Positions 17,702-25,855 of a stretch of 64,000 bases of DNA are shown here, piece after piece. The position numbers were made by a program, and so were the translations under genes. Position 1 is the first letter of the stretch; every line of letters begins with the position of its first letter. The notes below the pieces were generated by a model. That model saw nothing but the letters and a program-made list of their open reading frames with translations. It was not told where the DNA came from and searched no databases. The stretch covers positions 46,149 through 110,148 of the forward strand of contig DPHD01000024.1 in the NCBI GenBank assembly GCA_003523085.1. The letters run 5' to 3'. Source of the DNA: Oceanospirillaceae bacterium. GTDB lineage: Bacteria > Pseudomonadota > Gammaproteobacteria > Pseudomonadales > Balneatricaceae.

Positions 17702-20632
17702 ATGGCTGTCAACCTAGGAATCGGTAGTAAATTACTACTAGCGATGATTTTAACCATTAGTTTGTTAGTTATTGCCGCGGCCACCGGCTGGCTCGGTTAT
17801 GAGCGTGTGGCGAGTAAACAGAACTCGGTGATCGATGATGCCATACCTGCCATTATTGCCGCCCACCGGCTGACGGAAATTAATGCCAGTCTAGCCACTG
17901 CAGCCCCGGCCTTGCTTGGCGTATCTAGCGAGCCAGAGCGGATAAAAATCACCAACACCATAGGTTTTCAATTACAGCAACTCAACGACTTGGCGAGCTG
18001 GTATGGCGGTGCGGCGAACTACCCCTTTGAGAGTCTGGTGTTGAAAACCACGAGCGAGAGAATCAATACTAACCTAGTGCAGCAAATGTCTTTGGTAAAG
18101 CGTCGGTTAGCCTATATGCAAAACGCCGCCGCGCAACATAGAAAAGCCCAGCACGCCATGGGCATGATTCATAATATCAGCACGTCTTTGGTGGCTAACG
18201 CGAATACCATGACTTCTGCTGTGGCCTCTAGCCTCTATGATTTGGCCGACGCTAATGCGGGTGAGGGTGCGCTTTATGACGCCTTTGACCGTTTAATTGA
18301 AGTCGACTTAGATCACATGGATCGCATGTATGAGCTACGACAACGCGCGGCCAGCCTTACGGTGCTGCTAGACCAATTGCCCGAAGAGGCTAGCCTCAAG
18401 GGCGTCTACCAACTTGAAGTTAAAGTAGGGGACAATATGGTGATCTTGGAGCGTCGCATTAAGGAAGTGAATGACCCCGGTAGGCGTCAGCAAGCCCTTG
18501 ATTGGTTGGCCATAGTCGAGGCCACAGTGAGCTCCAGCACTAGCGATAATTTATTTGGCCTACAGCGCCGTAGCATTCATGTGCATAAGCAATTGGTGTT
18601 GCTTAACGAGGTGAGTACCCAGCTTAATCGCGCGTTTAAAGAACAGGCCGATACGGCCAGTAGCGCAGCCGGTGCAACCGTGCAAACCGCTACGGAAGAG
18701 GCTCGGACAGCGGTAGCCAGTGGACGTGACCTATTATTATTGGCGTGTCTGGTATTGGCGACGGTGGCCATTGGTGTGTTTTGGTTTTATGTAAAACGAA
18801 ATCTATTTCAGCGTTTAACGCAGCTTAACTTTGCCTTTTTGGCGGTGGCGCAAGGCAACCTAGATTACACCCTACGTATTCGTGGCGACGATGAGTTAGG
18901 CCGGCTAGCAAAGACCGTACAAGTGTTTAAAGAGAACGCCCGCGCTCGGCAACAGCTAGAGCAGCAGCAAGAAGGCGTGGAAAGACGCTTGCGCAATTAC
19001 CAATCTGAACTTGAGCAAGAAATTCAATTACGTACAAGCGAGTTGCAGGATGTGAATATAGAGCTGCAAGCCACGGCGGAAAAACACGCTTTGGCACGTA
19101 CCGAGGCAGAGCGAGCCAACATGGCTAAAACCGCATTCTTGGCCACCATGAGTCATGAGGTTCGCACCCCATTGAGCGGGGTGCTAGGTACCCTTAGGTT
19201 ATTACAAAAAACCCACCTCAACGAGCAGCAAGCCAAGTACATTGATTTAAGCCAGGCGGCGGCAGAAGCCTTATTGGGCATCCTTAACGGCATCTTAGAT
19301 TACGCCAAGGTAGAGGCCGGTGAAATGCAGGTGGAGCATCATGCTTTCCCTATTGAAGATGTAGTGAGCAACATGATTGCACTCATGTCCGGTGCCGCTA
19401 CGGAAAAGGGATTGCAGTTGGATATTCATTTGGATCCACAGCTTAAGCAGGTGAGTTTGTTAGGTGACCAAGGCAAGATACAGCAAGTGTTGTTTAACTT
19501 ATTGGGCAATGCCATGAAGTTTACCAGCGTTGGTTATATCCAATTGCACATTAGCTTGGCGACTAGAGATGCAGGAGAGTGTTTGCGATTTGAAGTAGTT
19601 GATACGGGTTTAGGTATTCCTTCGCACATGCAAGAAACGTTATTTCAGCCTTTTACGCAGTACGATGCCTCCACATCTAGGCGTTATGGCGGTACCGGTT
19701 TAGGGTTGTCCATTTGTAAACGGTTAGTGGAAACCATGGATGGCGAAATAGGTATTAGCCATCGATTAGATGCTGACCCCAAACAGGGTGCAAAGGTGTG
19801 GTTTGAAGTACCCTATTGGCCAGACACCGTCTTACCACAAGTGCCTGAGGTTGTACCGTCAGCGCGTCTCGCTGTGCCGAAGTTGCAGGTATTGTTGGTG
19901 GAGGATAACGAGATAGGGCGGATCGTGGTCGAAGGGTACCTACGGCATGAAGGCCATGTGGTTACTTTGGCTAAGGACGGTTTTGAGGCCGTGGCATTGG
20001 CGGAACAAACGTTCGATGTGATACTCATGGATATTAGTATGCCGGGCATGGACGGCGTAGAAACGACCTTAAGAATCCACCAAATCCACCAGCGCTTGGG
20101 CATGCAGGTGCCTATTATTGCCATGTCTGCGCATATATTTCCGCAGGAGGTGGAATCTTATCTCGATGCTGGACTAGACGGTTTTGTGGGTAAACCGATT
20201 GAGCCAGACCGACTTAACGAATTATTGCTAGGCGTATGCCAAGCACAGGAGAAATTAGTTTCCATGCCGAAAATCTCAGCCATTCATTTAGTCAATGAAA
20301 AGCTATTAAATGACGATTTGAGTGTCTTAGGGGAAACCTGTATGCAAGACATGGTGAGCCTATTTGATCAAGCCTGTATTGATAATCTAGCGGCTATAAA
20401 AGTCGCAAGATTGGCGCAAGATTGGGTAAAGCTTAGTGAGCTGGCCCACAACTTTAAAAATGCCTCAGGTAGCCTTGGTTTGGAGACCTTACATCAACTC
20501 GTCAATCAGCTTGAGAATCAAGCCAAACATGGCCAACCCACGAGTATAGATTTGATTTTGGAGGATTTGCCGAGTCTGATCAAAAACTCACAAAAGGCGC
20601 TCAATAACTGGCGCGCAGCGCATTTAAATTAA
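17702..20632 (+). CDS. torS: TorS-like hybrid sensor histidine kinase
   Basis: A 976-residue inner-membrane kinase. Order: N-terminal membrane helix (LLLAMILTISLLVIAAATGW), a long helical periplasmic sensor to about residue 340, a second membrane helix, HAMP, coiled coil, HisKA with phospho-accepting His485 in ATMSHEVRTPLSG, HATPase with GTGLGLSI, a receiver with Asp777 in LMDISMPGMDG, and an HPt domain with His916 in AHNFKNASGSLG. This tripartite phosphorelay layout matches E. coli TorS. It is divergent from torT and convergent with torR, whose stop codon overlaps its own. Confidence 0.93.
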   Translation: MAVNLGIGSKLLLAMILTISLLVIAAATGWLGYERVASKQNSVIDDAIPAIIAAHRLTEINASLATAAPALLGVSSEPERIKITNTIGFQLQQLNDLASWYGGAANYPFESLVLKTTSERINTNLVQQMSLVKRRLAYMQNAAAQHRKAQHAMGMIHNISTSLVANANTMTSAVASSLYDLADANAGEGALYDAFDRLIEVDLDHMDRMYELRQRAASLTVLLDQLPEEASLKGVYQLEVKVGDNMVILERRIKEVNDPGRRQQALDWLAIVEATVSSSTSDNLFGLQRRSIHVHKQLVLLNEVSTQLNRAFKEQADTASSAAGATVQTATEEARTAVASGRDLLLLACLVLATVAIGVFWFYVKRNLFQRLTQLNFAFLAVAQGNLDYTLRIRGDDELGRLAKTVQVFKENARARQQLEQQQEGVERRLRNYQSELEQEIQLRTSELQDVNIELQATAEKHALARTEAERANMAKTAFLATMSHEVRTPLSGVLGTLRLLQKTHLNEQQAKYIDLSQAAAEALLGILNGILDYAKVEAGEMQVEHHAFPIEDVVSNMIALMSGAATEKGLQLDIHLDPQLKQVSLLGDQGKIQQVLFNLLGNAMKFTSVGYIQLHISLATRDAGECLRFEVVDTGLGIPSHMQETLFQPFTQYDASTSRRYGGTGLGLSICKRLVETMDGEIGISHRLDADPKQGAKVWFEVPYWPDTVLPQVPEVVPSARLAVPKLQVLLVEDNEIGRIVVEGYLRHEGHVVTLAKDGFEAVALAEQTFDVILMDISMPGMDGVETTLRIHQIHQRLGMQVPIIAMSAHIFPQEVESYLDAGLDGFVGKPIEPDRLNELLLGVCQAQEKLVSMPKISAIHLVNEKLLNDDLSVLGETCMQDMVSLFDQACIDNLAAIKVARLAQDWVKLSELAHNFKNASGSLGLETLHQLVNQLENQAKHGQPTSIDLILEDLPSLIKNSQKALNNWRAAHLN

Positions 20633-21348
20633 CTGCCCTTATGCTCGTCCAGGCCGCTGAACAAATAGCCTTCGCCGTGCACGGTGGCGAACAGTATGGG
20701 TTGTTTATAATCGCGTTCAATCTTGCGTCGTAAGCGCATGATTAATACATCGATGGTACGATCATTGGGATCCCAGCTTCTGTGGGTCACCTGAGACAAC
20801 AATCGATCGCGATTAAGCACTTGGCCAGGGTGGGTCATAAATACTAATAATAACTCAAATTCGGCCCTAGTAAGCTTGATTTCTTCTTCATTACGGCCTA
20901 GTAAAAGCCGCCTAGAGGCGTCTAGCACTAGCTGGTCAAAATGATAAATGGATTTGTGCTGCACTGGAGCATCGTTAACGGTATGAATGCGCCTTAGTAG
21001 GTTGGTAACTCGGGCTAACAATTCCCTAGGGTTGAAGGGTTTGGTGACATAATCATCAGCGCCAATCTCAAGCCCAACAATACGGTCAATATCATCGGTT
21101 TTACCGGTGACTAAGACAATGCCCATATTACTTTGGGCACGTACTTCACGGGCTAATAGCAAACCGCTTTCGTCGGGCAAATTAATGTCTAACAATAGCA
21201 TGCTGATATCTTCACGGCTTAGAACTTCGCGCATCTCTTTAGCCGAGCCGACGGCGCTCACCTGATAGCCCTCCGACTCAAAGTAGCCGGCAAGCTTAGT
21301 TCGAGTGATGGCTTCATCTTCGACAATGAGGATGTGATGCGTCTTCAT
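20629..21348 (-). CDS. torR: TorR-like OmpR-family response regulator
   Basis: A 239-residue DNA-binding regulator. Receiver domain: HHILIVEDEAITRTKL, phospho-Asp in LLLDINLPDESG, and VTGKTDD; the switch region is DYVTKPFNPREL. The C-terminal winged helix ends in DVLIMRLRRKIERD and FATVHGEGYLF. In E. coli TorR is phosphorylated by TorS and binds repeated decamers (tor boxes, consensus CTGTTCATAT) to activate torCAD. Here it is convergent with torS and lies immediately downstream of the tmo genes, on the same strand. Confidence 0.92.
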   Translation of the reverse strand: MKTHHILIVEDEAITRTKLAGYFESEGYQVSAVGSAKEMREVLSREDISMLLLDINLPDESGLLLAREVRAQSNMGIVLVTGKTDDIDRIVGLEIGADDYVTKPFNPRELLARVTNLLRRIHTVNDAPVQHKSIYHFDQLVLDASRRLLLGRNEEEIKLTRAEFELLLVFMTHPGQVLNRDRLLSQVTHRSWDPNDRTIDVLIMRLRRKIERDYKQPILFATVHGEGYLFSGLDEHKGS

Positions 21349-21404
21349 ACGGGCTACTCTTATTATTTTCTCAGACTGTATAGCAGTACGCCAAGAGATA
21401 CAAG

Positions 21405-21428
21405 AAGGCCGGCTAATTAGCCGGCCTT
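21405..21428 (-). terminator. Perfect 24-base palindrome after tmoW, probable terminator
   Basis: AAGGCCGGCTAA and its exact complement form an uninterrupted 24-base palindrome 7 bases past the tmoW stop. A GC-rich hairpin here would end or limit read-through from the tmo genes into torR. The U-run after it on the minus strand is poor (TTCTTG), so it may instead protect the mRNA 3' end. Confidence 0.6.
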
Positions 21429-21435
21429 GATTTTA

Positions 21436-23496
21436 TTAGTTTAGGCCTAAGGCCTGTTTTCTCTGGTTGGCCCAGGTCCTTAATATTTGGTCTATTGCAA
21501 GGCCAATACAAGCCACACAGACACCCAGGATGAGGCCGTTACCAACACCATTTCTATCGGACAAGGAACCTAGGATCAGCTGACCAAGGTCATCGGTACC
21601 GATCATGGCGCCGATAATCACCATAGACAGGGCAAACACCACGGTTTGGTTCAGGCCTAAAGCAATGTGAGGGAACGACATGGGTAATTCAATCGACAAC
21701 CAACGCTGTACACGGCTTACGCCAGCCATGGTGCCGGCATCCTGCAGCGTTTCTGGCACACTTAATAGGCCCTCCACAGTGTAGCGTAAGGCAGGTATTG
21801 AAGCGTACACAATAATGGCGATGATAACGGCGGTATCGGTGATACCAAACAACATCATTACCGGGATTAAGTAAATAAACGACGGGAAGGTTTGGAAGGT
21901 ATCACAATAAGTCAGAATGAAGCGCGTGGACTTGGCATTTTGTGCACACAAGGTGCCCGCAACGATGCCGATTAAGCCTGAAACGATAACAGACACACTC
22001 ATCAAGTATGCGGTGATCATGGCGCGATCCCACCACTCAGTGAGGGCGATGAAGAGTAAGAATGAACCCACTGTTAAGGCCACACGAATACCACCAACAA
22101 TAAGACCCACACCCATGACTAAGGTAAACACAGCTACCACGGGTGTGCCTAAGTAAGCGGACTTAACGGGCATCAAAACAGAAAGAATGAGCCATTCGTT
22201 AAACCCTTTAAGGGTGAAGAAGAAAGTGTCCCATATCCAGTCAACACCAAACTGCAATAAAGGCGCGATAGAAATGCCCTTATTGTGTGGCACGATGTAT
22301 AAGTAATTAAAGCCTTCTGGGAAAATGAACTGGCCCACGTAAGCCAAGATGAGTGCAACAACGAACAGGGCCGCAAACAAAAGGGAGTACTTGTGCTTTT
22401 CAACGAAAGACAGGTTGGAAAAATAATCCGTTTGCTGATTGGCCCAGGCTAGTGACATGCGGTCTAGCACGATGGCAATCAGTACGATACAAATACCAAT
22501 CTCGGTGGCTACACCAATCTTAAGACCGTTAAGGGCGATAAGAAGGTCAATGCCTAAGCCTTTGGCGCCGATCAATGAGGCCAAAACCACCATGGCTAAA
22601 CATTGCATAATGACTTGGTTGACACCAATCAATATGTCGCGACGGGCCGTTGGTACCAACACTTTGGTTAATAACTGCCAGTTATTACAGCCACTCATCA
22701 TGCCAGATTCGGCCACTTCTGGGCCTAATTTTTTGAGACCAAGTAGGGTTAGGCGTACCATAGGTGGGGTGGCAAAAATGACCGTTGCAATGGCGCCGGC
22801 GTGATCACCAATGCCAAAAAACACCATCACCGGAATCAAGTAGGAAAAATGAGGAATGATCTGCGCCATATTAAGTAGCGGGTTGAGTATGTTCTCAACG
22901 GTTTTGCTTCTAAATGCCCATATGCCGAACATAAGGCCAATAAATACCGAAACCGGGGCAGCGACCAATACAAACGATAGGGTTTGCATGGCAGGTTCCC
23001 ACTGGCCAAACACAGCAATGTAGGTTGTTGAAAGGCCAACTAATAGCGCCAATCCGCGACCACCCAAAGAGTAACCCAGGATAGTTGCACCACCAGCCAC
23101 CACGGTCCATGGTAAACCGGGTAATTTTGCCCATGGGTTTGCTGTAGCCCAGTCCCAACCAGAAAACGCTACGATTGTTTTGGCGCCACCGAGCATGATT
23201 TCACGAATGAACTCGATCATAAACAAAATAAAGCCAGACATCATTCGAGTAACTTGACTCACCAGTGGCTTCTCTTCAAATTCTTCAATGTCTGGGTCAT
23301 AGACATCTATGGGCCACCATTCAAACATCAGGTAACCGATGGAATCGTTGATCCATAGGGGGAAGGCCGAAATCAAAGGCGGTAAGCGCCATAGCAAGTT
23401 GTTGTCAGCCGGCCCTATGGTTTGGGCTAATAGGATAAAAACAACCAGCAAAGCAATAAATTGCAGGTATTTTTTCTGCATGAAGGTGTCGATCAT
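21436..23496 (-). CDS. tmoW: TMAO/betaine-type ABC transporter permease, double-domain (TmoW-like)
   Basis: Inner-membrane permease of 686 residues with two fused ProW-type domains. Each half has a permease core: GCNNWQLLTKVLVPTARRDI in the first and GVSRVQRWLSIELPMSFPHI in the second. Single-domain ProW proteins are about half this size; a double permease matches TmoW of the TMAO importer described in Ruegeria pomeroyi. It overlaps tmoV by 4 bases. Choline/betaine import is the main alternative; the neighbouring tdm and tor genes favour TMAO. Confidence 0.85.
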   Translation of the reverse strand: MIDTFMQKKYLQFIALLVVFILLAQTIGPADNNLLWRLPPLISAFPLWINDSIGYLMFEWWPIDVYDPDIEEFEEKPLVSQVTRMMSGFILFMIEFIREIMLGGAKTIVAFSGWDWATANPWAKLPGLPWTVVAGGATILGYSLGGRGLALLVGLSTTYIAVFGQWEPAMQTLSFVLVAAPVSVFIGLMFGIWAFRSKTVENILNPLLNMAQIIPHFSYLIPVMVFFGIGDHAGAIATVIFATPPMVRLTLLGLKKLGPEVAESGMMSGCNNWQLLTKVLVPTARRDILIGVNQVIMQCLAMVVLASLIGAKGLGIDLLIALNGLKIGVATEIGICIVLIAIVLDRMSLAWANQQTDYFSNLSFVEKHKYSLLFAALFVVALILAYVGQFIFPEGFNYLYIVPHNKGISIAPLLQFGVDWIWDTFFFTLKGFNEWLILSVLMPVKSAYLGTPVVAVFTLVMGVGLIVGGIRVALTVGSFLLFIALTEWWDRAMITAYLMSVSVIVSGLIGIVAGTLCAQNAKSTRFILTYCDTFQTFPSFIYLIPVMMLFGITDTAVIIAIIVYASIPALRYTVEGLLSVPETLQDAGTMAGVSRVQRWLSIELPMSFPHIALGLNQTVVFALSMVIIGAMIGTDDLGQLILGSLSDRNGVGNGLILGVCVACIGLAIDQILRTWANQRKQALGLN

Positions 23497-24569
23497 GATG
23501 TCGTCTCACTATGGCTAGCCGCATGATCACCAAACAATACGTGAACAATCTTAGCCGCTGTGATGGAACCCACGGTTTGACCTTCGTCGTCAACAACACG
23601 CACTGGGGCACTTGAGTTCAAAATAGCCTCGGCTTCGGTTTCAATAATAGCGTTTGTATTGACGCTAAGCTCACTCATTAAATTTTCAGAACAAGCAGCG
23701 TCCATGACAGATCCGATCTTTAATACTTTTTCGCGGGGCACTTCTTCGGTGAATTTACGCACGTATTCCGTGGCTGGATTAAGTACGATGTTGGCCGGAG
23801 TATCAAGCTGTTCGATGATGCCATCTTTCATGATGGCGATACGGTCTGCAAGGCGTAAGGCTTCGTCAAAGTCGTGGGTTACGAATAAAATAGTTTTGTG
23901 TAATGTGGATTGTAAACGTAGGAATTCATCCTGCATTTCTTTACGAATAAGGGGGTCAAGGGCAGAAAATGGCTCATCAAGGAACCAGATGTCGGGTTCA
24001 ATAGCCAATGAGCGTGCAATACCCACACGTTGTTGCTGACCGCCTGATAATTGGCGTGGATAATAATCTTCACGGCCGGTTAAGTCGACTAGGTTAACCA
24101 TTTCTACCGCGCGTTCTATACTGTCACTGGTGCTCATGCCTTTGACTTGTAGTGGGAAGGCAATGTTTTCTAGTACGGTCTTGTGGGGTAATAGGGCAAA
24201 GTTTTGAAATACCATGCCCATTTTATTGCGTCGCAACTCGATCAGTTGCTTATTGTCCATCTGTAAGATGTCTTCACCTTCAATGATGATTTTGCCAGCT
24301 GTGGCGTCGGTCAACCTGGAAATGCAGCGTAATAATGTCGATTTTCCAGAACCAGATAGACCCATAATAATAAGCAGTTCGCCGGCATGAATGTCGAATG
24401 AGGCGTTGTTAACTCCAACAATACAGCCTGCTTCTTTGAATTTGGCAGCATCAACTGCGCCATTAGACTTTTTCAACAAGCTTTCTGCGTTGTCGCCGAA
24501 AATTTTATAAACTGATTCACAACGAATCACTGGTTCGTTGGTAGATGAGGTGGCATTTTGCAGGGACAT
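23493..24569 (-). CDS. tmoV: TMAO/betaine-type ABC transporter ATP-binding protein (TmoV-like)
   Basis: A 358-residue ATPase that powers the importer from the cytoplasmic face. Walker A is GLSGSGKSTLL, the signature is LSGGQQQRVGIARSLA, and Walker B is IWFLDEPFSALD. The C-terminal portion (VRVVDDEGQTVGSITAAKIV) is a CBS-like extension as in ProV/OpuAA, used there for regulation. It overlaps the permease start and is separated from tmoX by a 150-base gap filled with strong inverted repeats. Confidence 0.88.
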   Translation of the reverse strand: MSLQNATSSTNEPVIRCESVYKIFGDNAESLLKKSNGAVDAAKFKEAGCIVGVNNASFDIHAGELLIIMGLSGSGKSTLLRCISRLTDATAGKIIIEGEDILQMDNKQLIELRRNKMGMVFQNFALLPHKTVLENIAFPLQVKGMSTSDSIERAVEMVNLVDLTGREDYYPRQLSGGQQQRVGIARSLAIEPDIWFLDEPFSALDPLIRKEMQDEFLRLQSTLHKTILFVTHDFDEALRLADRIAIMKDGIIEQLDTPANIVLNPATEYVRKFTEEVPREKVLKIGSVMDAACSENLMSELSVNTNAIIETEAEAILNSSAPVRVVDDEGQTVGSITAAKIVHVLFGDHAASHSETTS

Positions 24570-24602
24570 AAGTAAGTTCTTTTTTTTGTAGATTAGTAGT
24601 GT

Positions 24603-24663
24603 AGGGTTCTTATTTCGGAAAACTGGTTTATAACGAGTGTCAATTTTCTGAAATAAGAACCCT
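24603..24663 (-). repeat. Inverted repeat A between tmoX and tmoV
   Basis: Arms at 24603-24622 (AGGGTTCTTATTTCGGAAAA) and 24644-24663 match as complements at 19 of 20 positions around a 21-base loop. Six bases of the right arm (24658-24663) are shared with palindrome B, so the two hairpins cannot both be fully formed in one RNA. Likely mRNA-stabilising or expression-setting structure between the binding-protein gene and the rest of the transporter. Confidence 0.8.
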
Positions 24664-24689
24664 CTAACCGGCTAGCCGGTTAGAGGGTT
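24658..24689 (-). repeat. Perfect 32-base palindrome B downstream of tmoX
   Basis: The half-site AACCCTCTAACCGGCT is followed at once by its exact complement. It lies 30 bases past the tmoX stop. Folded, it gives a very stable stem, expected to shield tmoX mRNA from 3' exonucleases or partly terminate transcription, raising binding protein over permease as in other ABC importers. There is no strong U-run, which argues against simple termination. Confidence 0.82.
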
Positions 24690-24719
24690 TGGTTGCTTCA
24701 GGTCGTGTTGTTCTAAGTG

Positions 24720-25661
24720 TTACTTAGTCCAAGCTGACCAAACAGCTTCGTTGTCTGCAAGCCATTTGGCCGCAGCATCTTTATGATCCATTTCGTCTAT
24801 ATCAACCAAAGCGGCCATACCGCCGATTTGAGCTGTAGTGAAGGAGATCTTGCTGTACGCAGTGTAGGCAGCAGGGTGGCTCTTAGGGAACTTGTAGCTA
24901 GCGGCTTTCTTCAACCAACCTCTTGGCGAACCACAGCTTCCGTCGCCGCCATCAGCAATACGACAACCGTCGGAGTACGCTGGGAAGTCGATGAAGGTAA
25001 AGGCGTCACCAGCATCGGTGAAGTTAGGCGACCAGTTAAAGATAATGGTACCACGGCCTTCTTTTTTGGCTGCGGCTAGGTCTGCCCAAAGTGCGGAGGC
25101 ACCACCAGCAAACTTAACCATGTAGTCGTCACCTAAACCAAGTGCTTCAACACGTTCTGGCATCAAATTGCCATGCCAGCTTTGTGGGCCTTCTAACCAA
25201 CGGCCTTTGCCGTCTGAGTCAGCTGTAGCAAACACATCTTTACAGTTCTTTAGCGCTTCCCAGTTAGGTAGGCCTGGGCATAAGTTCTCTTCGATGACCC
25301 AAGTAGGTACACCCATATCTTCTATGCTTAATGCAGCGTGAGAACCTGCATCGATCAAGCCACCTTTAGCCATGGCGTTGTAGAAGGATCCGCCAAAGCT
25401 TGATTGCCATACTTCGTGAGAAATGGTGACGTCGCCATTACGGATTGACTCGTATACGGCTTGGCTGTCGGCTGGAACGTATTCAACGTTGTTACCCATG
25501 CTTTCAAAAATGCCACCAATAACGTGAGCCATAACCACTTGGCTAGACCAGTTATGAATTGGGATAACGATAGGCTTAGTGCTATCGGCTGCTTTGGCTA
25601 CGCCAGTCACTGACAATAAAACACCAGCTGCGCCTGCTAACAATGTATTTTTAAAGTTCAT
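24720..25661 (-). CDS. tmoX: TMAO/betaine-type ABC transporter substrate-binding protein (TmoX-like)
   Basis: A 313-residue periplasmic protein with signal peptide ending GVAKAAD and an OpuAC-type ligand-binding domain. Tryptophan-bearing segments (HNWSSQVV, SHEVWQSS, FNWSPNF) are the kind that build an aromatic cage for quaternary or tertiary amine groups. Order of transcription is tmoX, tmoV, tmoW. Its upstream gap to tdm (194 bases) has room for its own promoter and contains tor-box-like decamers. Betaine or choline binding is the alternative. Confidence 0.86.
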   Translation of the reverse strand: MNFKNTLLAGAAGVLLSVTGVAKAADSTKPIVIPIHNWSSQVVMAHVIGGIFESMGNNVEYVPADSQAVYESIRNGDVTISHEVWQSSFGGSFYNAMAKGGLIDAGSHAALSIEDMGVPTWVIEENLCPGLPNWEALKNCKDVFATADSDGKGRWLEGPQSWHGNLMPERVEALGLGDDYMVKFAGGASALWADLAAAKKEGRGTIIFNWSPNFTDAGDAFTFIDFPAYSDGCRIADGGDGSCGSPRGWLKKAASYKFPKSHPAAYTAYSKISFTTAQIGGMAALVDIDEMDHKDAAAKWLADNEAVWSAWTK

Positions 25662-25700
25662 ACTTATTCCTCAATATTATTTTTATGTATTGATATTGAT

Positions 25701-25822
25701 GTGTTTATAAAAACTATATAAACACACGAGCTGTCAATGTTCAGCTATTAATCACGGTTACTCATACTTCCTCTTTCTAAAACAGGCCATGGCCTGCCAG
25801 TCTTCGACACAGATATGAACCC
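25701..25822 (-). promoter_or_regulatory. Candidate TorR sites upstream of tmoX
   Basis: Compared with the E. coli tor box CTGTTCATAT as I remember it: GGGTTCATAT at 25813-25822 (minus strand, 8 of 10) and GTGTTTATAT at 25716-25725 (minus strand, 8 of 10). The latter is half of an inverted repeat whose arms are GTGTTTATA at 25701-25709 and its complement at 25717-25725. A further TGTTCA core is on the plus strand at 25738-25743. Binding is unproven. Confidence 0.4.
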
Positions 25823-25855
25823 GCATCAAAAATTCTTGTTGCCTTTAACCCAAGC

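Noticed and set aside
21436..25661. Annotation as a glycine betaine/proline transporter (ProVWX)
   Set aside because: Same superfamily, but the fused double permease and the adjoining tdm and tor genes fit TmoXWV better.
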